Shown here: positions 11,411 to 21,805 of the stretch, piece by piece
Numbering within the stretch: position 1 is the stretch's first letter
Layout: the number at the start of each line of letters is the position of its first letter
Assembly: GCF_033958435.1 (NCBI RefSeq)
Contig: NC_134137.1
Location: 62,264,001 to 62,328,000, forward strand
Source: Carettochelys insculpta
Taxonomy: Eukaryota > Chordata > Testudines > Carettochelyidae
Length of the DNA: 64,000 nucleotides
Reading direction: 5' to 3'
The notes under the pieces: generated by a model
Database searches by the model: none
What the model was told of the DNA's origin: nothing
What the model saw: only the letters and a program-made list of their open reading frames with translations
Position numbers and translations under genes: made by a program

Positions 11411-11824
11411 TGGGTATGTCTACATGTGCACAAATCTTCAAAACAGACATGCTAATGGCTATTTCGAATATTACTAATGAGGTGCTGAATTGCATATTCA
11501 GCACCTCATTAGCATTCAGACGCTGTCTGCTGCGGTGCTTTCAAAGCACTGCTTTCGAAAGCGCGCAGCTTGGTGCAGCTACATGGGGATCCTTTTCAAA
11601 AGGATCCCACACCTTTCAAAATCCCCTTATCCCACTCACCGAGCGGAATAAGAGGATTCTGAAAGGTGCCGGTCCTTTTGAAACGGACCCCCATGTAGCT
11701 GCGCCAAGCGCTTTGGAAAGCATCCTAATGCTAATGAGACGCTGAATATTCAGTTCAGGGCCTCATTAGTAATCTTCGAAATATGGCTATTTCAAAGATT
11801 TGTGCCTGTGTAGACACAGCCTTT
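11411..11824. mobile_element. Palindromic MITE, about 410 bp
   Basis: The left end 'gtatgtctacatgtgcacaa' and right end 'tgtgcctgtgtagacacagc' are inverted repeats. The arms continue inward: 'atttcgaatattactaatga' on the left, 'cattagtaatcttcgaaat' on the right. 'cagcacctcattagc' occurs near 11501. The whole element can fold on itself. The family matches 21140 and, at its ends, 35976. Confidence 0.8.
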
Positions 11825-11839
11825 CTGTGATATAACATT

Positions 11840-11965
11840 TGTTATGGCTGGATGCTAATGGTGAATTAGATATCTTAAAGGACTGGCAAGGATATATAAA
11901 GTCTTTCGCGTCCATGTCATCAGTTCAAATCCAGCCCAGGATCAACATTGAATAAAAATCACTTT
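11840..11965 (+). repeat. Possible tRNA-derived SINE
   Basis: 'cagttcaaatccagccc' near 11922-11938 resembles a Pol III B box (GTTCAAATCC), followed by 'ggatcaacattgaataaaaa'. No confident A box or foldable tRNA was found. Treat it as a SINE remnant at most. Confidence 0.35.
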
Positions 11966-12479
11966 ATACAGCCAGTGATTTCTCTCTTCAAAGCACTGCA
12001 TATATTTTACCTGTTATGCTAACATCCCAAACCAGTAAGCTTGGTATATTATTCGATTCTTGGATATTTGATGTCCTACATAAAACACATGCACATTCTT
12101 AGCCCAGTTCTCAGACAGATGTCCACATTGTCACCTCCACATTTGGCACCTTTGTAGGCAGTCCCAGCAGAAAGGCCAAAGACTGAATGGTCATGGAGAT
12201 GCAATTATTCTTTTAGCCCCCCAGGTGTTCTCTCTCTCCAGCAGAGGATGGATGAATGTGCATAGAAGCTGCCTGTTACACATACCTGTGCTAGACACAA
12301 TTTTAGCCTCCCTGTTGTCATTCACAGGTGATGCAGGAGGGGGAGGGGTGCACAGGGGGCCCCAACCTTCCTGCCCACCCACCACACAACTGTGCCACTT
12401 CCGATGCGCACGGAGGCCTCCCCCAGAATGGTGCAGCCTAGGAGTAGCCCGAGCTAGGAATCAGAGGAATAGCTGAGTT

Positions 12480-14284
12480 TGTCTGTATCTTCAGAAACAA
12501 CAAGTCCTGTCGCACCTTAGAGACTAACAGATATTTTGGAGCATAAGCTTTTGTGGGCAAAGACCCGCTTCATCAGATGCCTGAGCAGGGGGGTTCCAGA
12601 GGAGGGTTTAAATATACAGGCTTATGAAAAGGAGGGAGTCTCAGTCAAGAGAAAGGCCAGCGTTGACAAGGTCAGTTCAGTGACAGAGGTTGTAGCCCAT
12701 TATCAGCAGTTAAAGCGGAGTTGTGAACATCAAAAGAGTAGATATCAGGTCAATTCAGTCAGGGAGGATGTGGCCCATTATCAGTAGCTAATGGAGGTGT
12801 GAACACCGAGAACACAAACTGCTTTTGTAATTGGCCAGCCACTCCCAGTCTCTGTTCCATCCTTGGTTCATCATCATCATCAACCATGGGCTCAGCACCC
12901 ATTAGTGTCTGATGCCTCTCTCACTATTTCCTTCCATCTTTCCCTGTCCAGTGCAGAGTGGCTTAGTTTCTGGAGACTAGCTCTGCACCAAATCTACCAC
13001 ATCATCTATCCATTCTCTGTGGGGTCTGCCTCTCCTGTTTGAACCATCCATTATGCCGAATACAGGGTCTTGATTTTTCGTTTGTTGTTCATTCTGCAAA
13101 GATGTTCAAATAGTTGTAGTTTCCATTTTATAACCTTCTGCAGCAGGTTCTCTTTTGGCTGTATCTTCCTATATAATTCCTCATTGGTTCCTTCTACATC
13201 CATCCTATTCTCAGAATCTTTCTATAACAACTCCTTTCGAACGCCAATATTCTTCTTTTGGAATCTTTCATTATCACCCATGTCTCACATCCATACATGC
13301 TGCTGAATACACACATTTTCAAGATGCTCAGCTTCGTTTTTAAGCTAATTGCTTTGCTTTTCCAGATCTTCTCCATCGCCTTCAAACTCGCTCTTGCTTT
13401 CGCTATTTCCTTCTTACAATCTAGATCATATGTTATGTTGCTCCCCAGATACGTGAGCTTCTCTACATTTTCTAGTTCAATACCTTCCACACTGATCTTC
13501 CTTCCTACTTCCTTCCAGTTGCCCAGTGTTTGGACATTCCATGTTCCAATGGATAGCATATGTGTTAGGTGTAATTTTCTTCCAGTAGCCAACTTATCAA
13601 CCCAACCCCGATCTCTCGATTGGTATCGTGGACCTTGTTTATCTGGGCGACGTCCGAGCTGACATCTTTTAACGTTTGGTTGTATTGGCATCAGATTTCA
13701 TTCGTATTGTTGTTTGACAGTCAGCGCATTGACACACATCTGACCAACCCTGCTCCTTCATCCAGGCTTGGGACTGGCACGGAGCTCTCAGTGGCTTCAT
13801 GGCGGAGTTCATCCTTGGTTGATGGTGTCAAATTTGCAAATGAATTGCAACTCTGCAGTTTCTTTTTGGAGTCTGTTTTTGAAGTTTTTTGGTTGTAGGA
13901 TTGCTACTTTTAAATCTGTTACTGAGTGTCCAGGGAGACTGAAGTGTTTTCCTACAGGTTCGTGTATGTTGCCATTCCCAATGTCTGATTCGTGTCCATT
14001 TATTCTTTTATGGAGAGACTATCCAGTTTGGCCAATGTATATTGCAGTGGGGCATTGTTGGCACATGACGACATATATTACGTTAGTAGATGTGCAGATG
14101 AAAGAGCCCTTGACGGTGTGGTTGATGTGGTTAGATCCTGTGATGATATCGCTAGTCTAGATACATGACTAGAGTTGGCAGCGAGGTTTGTTACAAGGAT
14201 AGGTTCCAGGTTTAGAGTTACTGTGGTGTGGTCTATAGTTGCTGGTGAGACTTTGTTTAAGCTTGGCGGGCTGTCTGTAGGTGA
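12480..14284 (-). mobile_element. Penelope-like element, minus strand, interrupted by an RTE
   Basis: The terminal block 'ttttggagcataagctttt' near 12535 and 'agacccgcttcatcagatgc' near 12562 are those of the PLEs at 37137 and 38873. Reading on the minus strand gives CNKPRCQL, then a GIY-YIG endonuclease stretch (IYVVMCQQCP...IYIGQT) near 14000-14080. The reverse transcriptase half is missing: homology with the 37.1-kb copy stops at about 14284. The element is split by an RTE at 12869-13809. PLEs encode an RT fused to a GIY-YIG nuclease. Confidence 0.85.
12869..13809 (-). mobile_element. Internally deleted RTE-type LINE with 11-bp target duplication
   Basis: It is flanked by 'catccttggtt' at 12858-12868 and 13810-13820, a perfect 11-bp duplication of PLE sequence. 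On the minus strand the 3' end carries a TGA/ATG microsatellite tail (plus-strand 'catcatcatcatcaa' from 12869), typical of RTE elements. A 165-codon frame (13691 to 13194) contains SIGTWNVQTLG, the start of the AP-type endonuclease, and soon after it EKLTYLGSNITYD...YGCETW...CYRKILRI, which belongs to the C-terminal part of the RT protein. Most of the endonuclease and all RT catalytic motifs are therefore absent. It would be a non-autonomous derivative, or a copy made from a deleted template. Confidence 0.85.
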
Positions 14285-14649
14285 AATTTCCTTGCACTAC
14301 TCCCAGACCGTACTGCTTCAGCGAACCACTAGAAGTAGCAAGGGCAGTGGGAGTTATCTGGAGCAGGCAAGGGGTGAGGCATGGGCAGGGACACATAGCT
14401 GATACCCCACACCCCAAGATCCCACATTGGTCACCTCCTCTTATTCCCAACACAATTTCCCACAAGCTTGCGATCAGGGCTCTTGCAAACAGGGTGACTG
14501 CTAACAGGAGGGAGTTCTGAGAGGGTAGTTTAGAGGGGGAGCTTAGAGGGAGCTAGTTACTTCTCACACCCTTAAATCTTTTATAACATCCCCATCTGAA
14601 ACTTTTACTTAAAAGCCCCATATAGAATTAAATTAAATCAGAGGAGGAA

Positions 14650-15568
14650 ATGGAGGCTGAAGACCAGCAGCAGAGTGGGGGCTATCCTGTTTATTGCGTC
14701 AAGTGTAATACGTATGATTACATACGCCACCTGCCCACAGGGTATGTGTGCACTCGATGCAAGGAGCTCCTGGCGCTCAGAGACTGCGTGCGGGCTTTGG
14801 AGACCAGGTTGGCTGAACTGGAGGAGCTAAGGGAGGCAGAGAGCTATGCTGATGAGGCTTTCCAGGATGTAGTAGGGCTGTCCCACCTCCAATCTGAGAG
14901 CCCCAATGCTGTTAAGGAGGATGAAAGGCACAGGGAAGGAGAGCAGTCAACGGGGGCAGAGGGAAACCATCCCATAGCTGGGACCCTCCTTCCAGAGGGT
15001 GCTATGGTATCCTCTCATGCCAAGGATACCTCTCCGGGGGAGGGAACGCCAGTTGTTAGGAAGAGGCAGGTGTCAGTAGTGGGTGATTCGACCATTAGAA
15101 ATATAGATAGTTGGGTTTGTGATGACCAGGAGAACCGTATGGTGACTTGCCTGCCTGGTGCAAAGGTTGTGGATCTTTCAAGGCATCCAGACAGACTTAT
15201 ATGTAGTCGTGGGGAGGAGCCGGTGGTTGTGGTACATGTAGGTACCAATGACATAGGGAAGGGTAGGAGAGATGTCCTGAAGGCCAAATTTAGGTTGCTA
15301 GGAAGGAGACTGAAATCCAAGACCTCTATGGTGGCATTCTCAGAAATGCTTCCAGTTCCACACGCAGGGCCAGGTAGGCAGGCAGAACTGCAGAGTCTCA
15401 ATGCGTGGATGAGACGATGGTGGATGGAAGAAGGGTTTAGATTTATTAGGAACTGGGGACACTTTTGGGGTAGGGGTGAGCCTGTACAGGAAGGATGGGC
15501 TCTATCTAAACCAAGGTGGATCCAGACTGCTGGCATTAAACATTAAAAAGGTTGTAAAGCAGTGTTTA
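14650..15568 (+). pseudogene. CR1 ORF1, esterase-type, frameshifted
   Basis: Begins MEAEDQQQSGGYPVYCVKCN. Two CxxC pairs (CVKC, CTRC) within the first 40 residues suggest a zinc-binding segment, followed by a coiled-coil-like LETRLAELEELREAE. An SGNH-hydrolase-like domain follows: GDST at the nucleophile block and HVGTNDIG at the GxND block, features known for CR1 ORF1 proteins. Near 15480 the frame shifts; in the other frame the sequence continues RKDGLYLN and stops after about 20 more residues. The expected DxxH catalytic block reads DGLY here, so the His is lost, whereas the 46-kb copy has DGLH. The 298-codon open frame ends at 15546 in the wrong frame. Confidence 0.85.
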
Positions 15569-16428
15569 AACTAAGAGATGGGGGGAAAGCCGATTGCTGC
15601 GGAGAAGCATGTGGATCGGACAGAGACTTCTCTTACGTGAGACTCCATTGATAGAGATTCTCTAGAATTCAGTCAGAAAGAAGAGATGGGAGATGACAAA
15701 GTATGGGCCAGATCAGATGAGAAACAATTACATACAAAAGAATCCAATACGTCAGGGAAGGGCAGGCATATGAATAGTGGTAGTTTTTTAAAGCGCTTTT
15801 ACACAAATGCTAGAAGTCTGTCTAATAAGATGGGTGAATTAGAGTACCTCATATCAAAAAGAGGAGATTGACATAATAGGCAACATGGAAACCTGGTGGA
15901 ATAAGGACAATCAGTGGGACATGATCATACCGGAATATAAAATATATCGGAAGGACAGAATGCGTCGAGCAGGTGGCGGAGTGGTACTGTATGTGAAAGA
16001 TAATATAGAATCAAATGAAATAAAAATCCTAAATGAATCAAAATGTTCCATAGAATCACTATGGATAGCAATTCCTTCCTCTGATGGGAATATAGCGCTA
16101 GGGATATATTATCGACCACCCGACCAGGACAGTGATAGTGATGCTGAAATGCTAAGGGAGATTAGAGAGGCTATCAAAATAAAAAACTCAGTAATAATAG
16201 AGGATTTCAATTATCCCCATATTGACTGGGTACATGTCACCTCAGGAAGGGATTCAGAGAGAAAATTTTTTGATGCCTTAAATGACTGCTTCTTGGAGCA
16301 GCTGGTACAAGAACCCACAAGGGGAGAGGCAATTCTTGATTTAGTACTGAGTGGAACACAGGATCTGGTCCAAGAGGTAACTATTACAGGAGCGCTTGGA
16401 AATAGTGACCATAACATTTAATATTCCT

Positions 16429-16692
16429 AAAGCAGTCAAGTAGCACTTTAAAGACTAGCAAAATGGTTTATTAGGTGAGCTTTCATGGGACAGACCCACT
16501 TCTTCAGACCATAGCCAGACCAGAACAGACTCAAAACAGACTCTAGTCTGTTCTGGTCTGGCTATGGTCTGAAGAAGTGGGTCTGTCCCATGAAAGCTCA
16601 CCTAATAAACCATTTTGCTAGTCTTTAAAGTGCTACTTGACTGCTTTTTGTTTTGATAGTGTATAGACTAGCATAGCTTCCTCTCTGTTATT
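16429..16692 (-). mobile_element. PLE-end hairpin with 103-bp perfect arms
   Basis: This 264-bp insertion in CR1 ORF2 is flanked by a 13-bp duplication 'atttaatattcct' (16416-16428 and 16693-16705). Arms 16429-16531 and 16545-16647 are perfect inverted repeats, separated by a 13-nt loop. Both arms are the terminal block of the PLE family at 61950 ('ctttcatgggacagaccca'). No coding sequence remains. A 45-bp tail on the right (16648-16692) corresponds to the extended 5' end of the 61950 element, so the copy is read as minus-oriented. Confidence 0.9.
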
Positions 16693-17564
16693 ATTTAATA
16701 TTCCTGTGTAGGGAAGAACACCGCAACAGTCCAACACTCTGGTATTTAATTTCAAAAAGGGGAATTACACAAAAATGAGGAGGTTAGTTAAGCAGAAATT
16801 AAAAGGTAGAGTAAGTAGAGTAAAATCCCTGCAAGCTGCATGGAAACTTCTCAAAGACACCATATTAGAGGCCCAACTTAAATGTATACCCCAAATTAAA
16901 AAACACAGTGAGAGACCTAAAAAAGAGCCACCATGGCTTAACAACCATGTAAAAGAGGCAGTGAGAGATAAGAAGGCATCTTTTAAAAAGTGGAAGTCAA
17001 ATCCTAGCGACGAAAATAGAAAGGAACATAAACACTGCCAAATTAAAATGTAATAAGAAAAGCCAAAAAAGTTAGCCATAAATTCAAAAAACAATAGTAA
17101 AATGTTTTTTTAAGTACATAAGAAGCAGGAAGCCTGCTAAAAAAGCAGTGGGGCCCCTGGACGATAGAGACATAAAAGGACAATCAAGGAGGATAATGCC
17201 ATTGCGGAAAAACTAAATGATTTCTTTGCTCCAGTCTTCACGGCCGAGGATGTTAGAGAGATTCCCAAATCTGAGCCGTCCTTTATAGGTGACAAATGTG
17301 AGGAACTGTCCCAGACTGAAGTGTCATTAGAGGAGGTTTTGGAACTAATTGATAAGCTAAACAGTCACAAGTCTCCAGGACCGGATGGTATTCACCCAAG
17401 GGTTCTGAAAGAACTCAAACGTGAAATTGTGGAACTATTAACGGTGGTTTGTAACCTATCCTTTAAGTCAGCTTCGGTACCCAATGATTGGAAGACAGCT
17501 AATATAAACACCAATATTTAAAAAAGGCTCTAAAGGAGACTCTACTGGTAAGTCTAACATCAGT

Positions 17565-18937
17565 GTGCAAAATTACCGGGTGACCCTTAAGTGAACAGCC
17601 ATGCTCGGGCATGTTAGGGTGAATTGCATGGGCACTTGAACAATGCCGTGAGGTATGTGGGGTGGAGGCAGGTTCCAAAGACCCTTTTGAATTGTGATAG
17701 GGAAATGTGCCTTAGCACAAGAGGCTAAACCACAAACTCCTAGAACTGAGGATCCAAGTGAATTGGGGAAGTCTAACCCAGTTAGCAATGGTCTTTACTG
17801 ACTTGCTTGCAGACTGCACTGTCTGCAGCCACGCCCGCAGTCTAAAACTTGACAAACAGGAAAACCCTATACAGAAAAGAGCCATGGCCTCTGACCTAGC
17901 AGCCCAGAGGTGCCAGCTGCATACCTTAAAAGGGAAAAAGAAGTATGGGATGCATGGTTGTGTAAAAAGGTGAGGGGGCTGAGAGGGGCTGCAGGCAAAG
18001 AGAAGCAACCAGGATGTGATGAGTCAGGCCTCGGGAGGAGCCAGCAAATGGCAGATCATAGAAGGGGGCAACAAAGTAAGAAGGAAGAGGAACTCCCGAA
18101 TCCTGGAGAGACCGGATGCTGTCTGCGACAAGGACTGATCACCCTTCGCCGTTCCTCCCACCTGCTCACGAGTTAAACAGAGTAGTGGGTGAAAAACCTA
18201 TTGGTACCATGAAGAAATTTGTAACAGTATAGCTTACATAGCCAGATGCAGTGTTTTATTGTTTAGTTCCTGTACCTGCTCAGCTACATAAGTAAAAGTT
18301 AGCAGTTGCATTTTATCTCTGACTTTTCTTTTGATACCCTGCCATAGCTATGTGTATTGCTGTGCGTATGTCTTTAGTTTTATGAGTCTGTAAGGGTCAC
18401 GTGTAAGGCTGAGGCAAAGATGCCCCAGGACCCCCGAGAGGGCTTTGACCCAATGACCGGGAAGTTCTGAAAGCAAGCTGCCTCAGCTGGGAAGCGTGGT
18501 CCGCTGAACCTCCATGTTCTACAGAACAGAGTGTTGTTTGTATCTGTACATCACTTTCTCCTATTAATCCTTAAGTCCTATCCCCTGAAACTCAAAACTC
18601 ACACTTCCTGGGGATAGATAACAGCTTTTAGAAACCAGGATAGATAACAGCCAATGAATTCCACCACCCCGTGGGCTATTTTAGAGAACTACTAGGAGTT
18701 AGAAAAACCCCAGGGGGTGTTTCTTTTCCTTTTGGGTGTAATCCTATTCCTCCTGTTAGTAGTGTGGGGTAAGCCACAGCTATAATTAAGTCAGTTTCGT
18801 AATAAATAGCACAATCACTCTCAGTGGAGCGGGTCATCACTGAGAAGCAGCCCTCCCTTTTCCGCAGTCCAACACTTCACCCACCTCTCACCTCCACCCT
18901 TATTTAGGACATACAGCACAGCTTATTTGCTCCTCAG
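17565..18937 (+). mobile_element. LTR-retroelement-like insertion in CR1
   Basis: CR1 sequence runs up to 'tctaacatcagt' (17564) and resumes 'cagtaccgggcaaac' (18939), so about 1.37 kb was inserted. A 5-bp 'tcagt' flanks it (17560-17564 and 18938-18942). An AATAAA at 18801-18806 followed by a pyrimidine-rich stretch resembles the end of an LTR, and the earlier part (17750-18170) holds broken frames I do not recognise. Ends do not give a clean TG...CA, so the exact class (endogenous retrovirus, solo LTR with flank, or other) is open. Confidence 0.5.
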
Positions 18938-21139
18938 TCAGTACCGGGCAAACCAGTAGAAACAATAGTAAAGAATAAAATTGTCAGACACATAGAAGAA
19001 CATGATTTGTTGAGCAAAAGTCAACATGGTTGCTGTTAAGGGAAGTTGTGTCTTACTAATCTATTAGAGTTCTCTGAAGGGGTTAACAAGCATGCGGACA
19101 GGGGGGATCCAGTAGACATAGTATTCTTAGATTTCCAGAAAGCCTTTGACACAGTCCCTCACCAAAGCTCTTATGTAAATTAGGTGGTCATGGGATAGGA
19201 GGAAAGATCTTTTCGTGGATTGGGAGCTGGTCAAAAGACAGGAAACAAAGGGTAGGAATAAATGGAAGGGGGTAACTAGTGGCATTCCTCAAGCGTCAGT
19301 CCTGGGACCAACCTTGTTCAACTTATTCATCAATGATCTAGAGAAGAGGGTAAGCAGTGAGGAGGCAAAGTTTGCAGATGACACCAAACTGTTCAGGATA
19401 GTCGAAACCAAAGCAGACTGTGAAGAACTTCAAAAAAATCTCAGCAAACTGAGTGACTGGGCAGCAAAATGGCAAATGAAATTTAATGTGGGTAAGCGTA
19501 AGGTAATGCACATTGGGAAAAATAACCCCAATTATACATACAATATGATGGGGGCAAATTTAGCTACAACAGATCAGGAAAGGGATCTTGGAATTATAGT
19601 GGATAGTTCTCTGAAAACATCCACGCAGTGTGCAGCGGCAGTCAGTAAAGCAAATAGGATGTTAGGAATAATTAAAAAAGGGACAGAAAATAAGATGAAG
19701 AATATCTTACTTCCCCTATATAAAACTATGGTACTCCCACATCTTGAGTACTGTGTGCAGATGTGGTCTCCTCACCTCAAAAAAGATATATTAGCATTAG
19801 AAAAGGGCAACTAAAATGATTAAGGATTTGGAACGGGTCCCATATGAGGAGAGGCTAGAGAGACTGGGACTTTTCAGTCTAGAAAAGAGGAGACTGAGGG
19901 GTGATATGATAGAGGTATATAAAATCATGAATGGTGTGGAGAAAGCGAATACAGAAAAGTTATTTACTTGTTCCCATAATATAAGAACTAGAGGACACCA
20001 AATGAAATTAATGGGTAGCAGGTTCAAAACTAGTAAAAGAAAGTTTTTCCTCACATAGCGCACAGTCAACCTGTGGAACTCCTTACCAGAGGATGCTGTG
20101 AAGGCCAGGACTCTAACAGAGTTTAAAAAAGAGCTTGATAAATGTCTGGAGGTTAGGTCAAAGATGGCTATTAGCAAGGGGTAAAGTATGGTGCCTAGCC
20201 TTTTGTCGAAGGCAGGAGATGGACGGCAGGAGACAAATTGCTTGATCACTGTCTTCGGTTCACCTCCTCTGGGGCGCCTGGCATTGGCTACCGTCGGCAG
20301 ACAGGATACTGGGCTAGATGGACCTTTAGTCTGACCCAGTATGGCCGTTCTTATGTTCTTGAGCACTACTTATTTACTTCTACCTCCCCTTGTCCCCCAA
20401 TAACAAAAAGAAAATGAGATGACATCACCTTCACCTCCTTCTCCACTGATACTGCTATGAGGCTCTACATCGAGGCATTCAGATGTTACTGTGACAGGTG
20501 CAGTATAAACAGCTAGGTAAAAAGAATAGTGATTAGATGCTTTTGATTCATACCAGTTTCTGCAAAAAGCTGCCATTCAGCTACCTTTAACTGCAGAAGG
20601 CAGTTGAAAGAGCACCGTGTGAGACGATACTTACAAGGGAAAGAAAATCATTCCACTGTCAAGGCTACACAAACTTTGAGACGTGGCCGTGGTAAACTGC
20701 TACTAAAAGCAGCAAGTTGAAATGGAGTCAGTAAGATTGTATTCATTTTTACGCAAGAATCAGGTCCTATCAGCCCAAAAGTACCCAAGTGTTGCCAGAT
20801 TAGCTATGCTTTCTATAGTCAGCTAAGCATGTCCATTTTCTGCTCCCTTTCTGCGTATGAGTCTTTTTTGTTTCTGTTAAAGTTGCCAGACAGCAACTGC
20901 ATTGATGGTAAACTTCTCCAGAAAGAATGGCAGACCCAAAGACTCTGGAAAAAATCCTGAATTTTGACCCCAAGAGATGTACAGCAAAACACAGATAACT
21001 CTGCTTGAACAGTAGGTTATAAGGACACATAAGATGGCACTCTGTCTCCATAGCAAGCATATAATGTTTGTCACGAATGTTAATGTGGACAGAGTGCTGA
21101 ATAAAGAGTACAAGGTGTGTGCTAGAAATACAACCAGAA

Positions 21140-21549
21140 GGCTGTGTCTACATTAGCCAAAAACTTCGAAGTGGCCATTTCGAAGTTTACCAATCAAGCG
21201 CTGAAATACATATTCAGCGCCTCATTAGCACGCGGGCGGCCACAGCACTTCGAAATTGATGCGGCTCACTGCCGCGCGGCTCGTCCAGACGGGGCTCCTT
21301 TTCGAAAGGACCCTGGCTACTTCGAAGTCCCCTTATTCCCATCTGCTCATAGGAATAAGGGGACTTCGAAGTAGCCAGGGTCCTTTCGAACAGAAGCCAC
21401 CTCTGGATGAGCCATGTCAATTTCGAAGTGCTGCAGCCGCCCACACGCTAATGAGGTGCTGAATATGTATTTCAGCGCTTCATTAGTAAACTTCAAAATG
21501 GCCATTTGCATGGCCATTTCGAAGTTTTTGGCTAGTGTAGACATAGCCA
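21140..21549. mobile_element. Palindromic MITE, about 410 bp
   Basis: The ends 'ggctgtgtctacattagcc' and 'ggctagtgtagacatagcc' are inverted. Near the centre, 'ggctacttcgaagtcccctt' (about 21324) is mirrored by 'aaggggacttcgaagtagcc' (about 21357). Sites of the form 'ttcgaa' recur through both arms. Four overlapping open frames on both strands follow from the palindrome and are not genes. Confidence 0.85.
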
Positions 21550-21789
21550 AAGTGTTAGAGGAAAATCAAATTGCTTCCGGTCCACTGTGATATACACCTT
21601 TAAAAAAAACTCAGTGGATTTAATCAAATGTTGGTTGCTTTAAATCACTTGTTTAATTAGGTTGGAGTCTGGTTTTCATATTAAATTGGGTAGGGTTAGC
21701 CAGCCTTTGTTAAAGAAAACTCTCTCAAAGAAACTGCCTACTGATGATTAAAAATGCTTTTTTTCCCTAATTAAAAAAATAAAACTTAC

Positions 21790-21805
21790 GTTTTTCTTCT
21801 TCCAT
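21790..21805 (-). CDS. SETDB2: SETDB2 start-codon exon (coding part, 16 nt)
   Basis: The minus strand reads an ATG at 21805-21803, then GAAGAAGAAAAAC and donor |gtaagtttt ('ac' at 21788-21789). It yields MEEEK plus one base; joined to the exon at 8856-8978 the C completes CGT, giving MEEEKRDAQMFW, against human MGEKNGDAKTFW. Start context is good (A at -3, G at +4). The exon extends upstream as 5' UTR, possibly to acceptor 'tttgctgcag' near 21861, but that edge is uncertain. The 16 coding bases explain why it is invisible to ORF searches. Confidence 0.85.

Larger units (their letters stand above)
15780..20060 (+). pseudogene. CR1 ORF2, endonuclease-reverse transcriptase, broken
   Basis: Pieces in order: NARSLSNK (about 15808), ETWWN (about 15886) after a frameshift, GGGVVLYVKDN, EDFNYPHIDW (usually GDFN), and GNSDHN (about 16400), which outline the APE-type endonuclease. 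Next, a linker at 16775-17053; SPGPDGIHPRVLKEL (about 17372) of the RT fingers; then after the LTR-like insertion DFQKAFDTVPH (about 19132), GIPQASVLGP, and KFADDTKLF (about 19369), which keeps the catalytic FADD. The C-terminal part runs to 20058. Frameshifts near 15871, 17053, 17521, 19190 and 19814, plus two insertions, make it non-functional. Confidence 0.88.
14465..20360 (+). mobile_element. Long, decayed CR1 LINE with two insertions
   Basis: Nearly full-length CR1: 5' leader shared with the copy at 46024 ('agtttagagggggag'), ORF1, ORF2, and the 3' end 'tctgacccagtatggccgtt' followed by 'cttatgttctt'. It is interrupted at 16429-16692 (PLE hairpin) and 17565-18937 (LTR-like). Removing the insertions restores CR1 continuity at both joins. 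Several frameshifts and stops show it is dead. Confidence 0.92.
8979..21789. other. First coding intron of SETDB2, about 12.8 kb
   Basis: Most of this intron is transposons (CR1, PLE, RTE, MITEs), listed separately. Stretches without a recognised feature are 8979-9324, 10471-11410, 11966-12479 and 20361-21139. Confidence 0.75.

Noticed and set aside
11922..11938. tRNA gene at the B-box-like sequence
   Set aside because: No acceptor stem, no credible A box and no cloverleaf. At best a SINE.
12869..13809. Reading 13194-13691 as a host gene
   Set aside because: TWNVQT and YGCETW motifs, a TGA-type tail and flanking target duplication show a LINE.
14281..14520. Small frame between the PLE and CR1 as a gene
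   Set aside because: Sits at the junction of two transposons, has no motif, and its end overlaps the CR1 leader.
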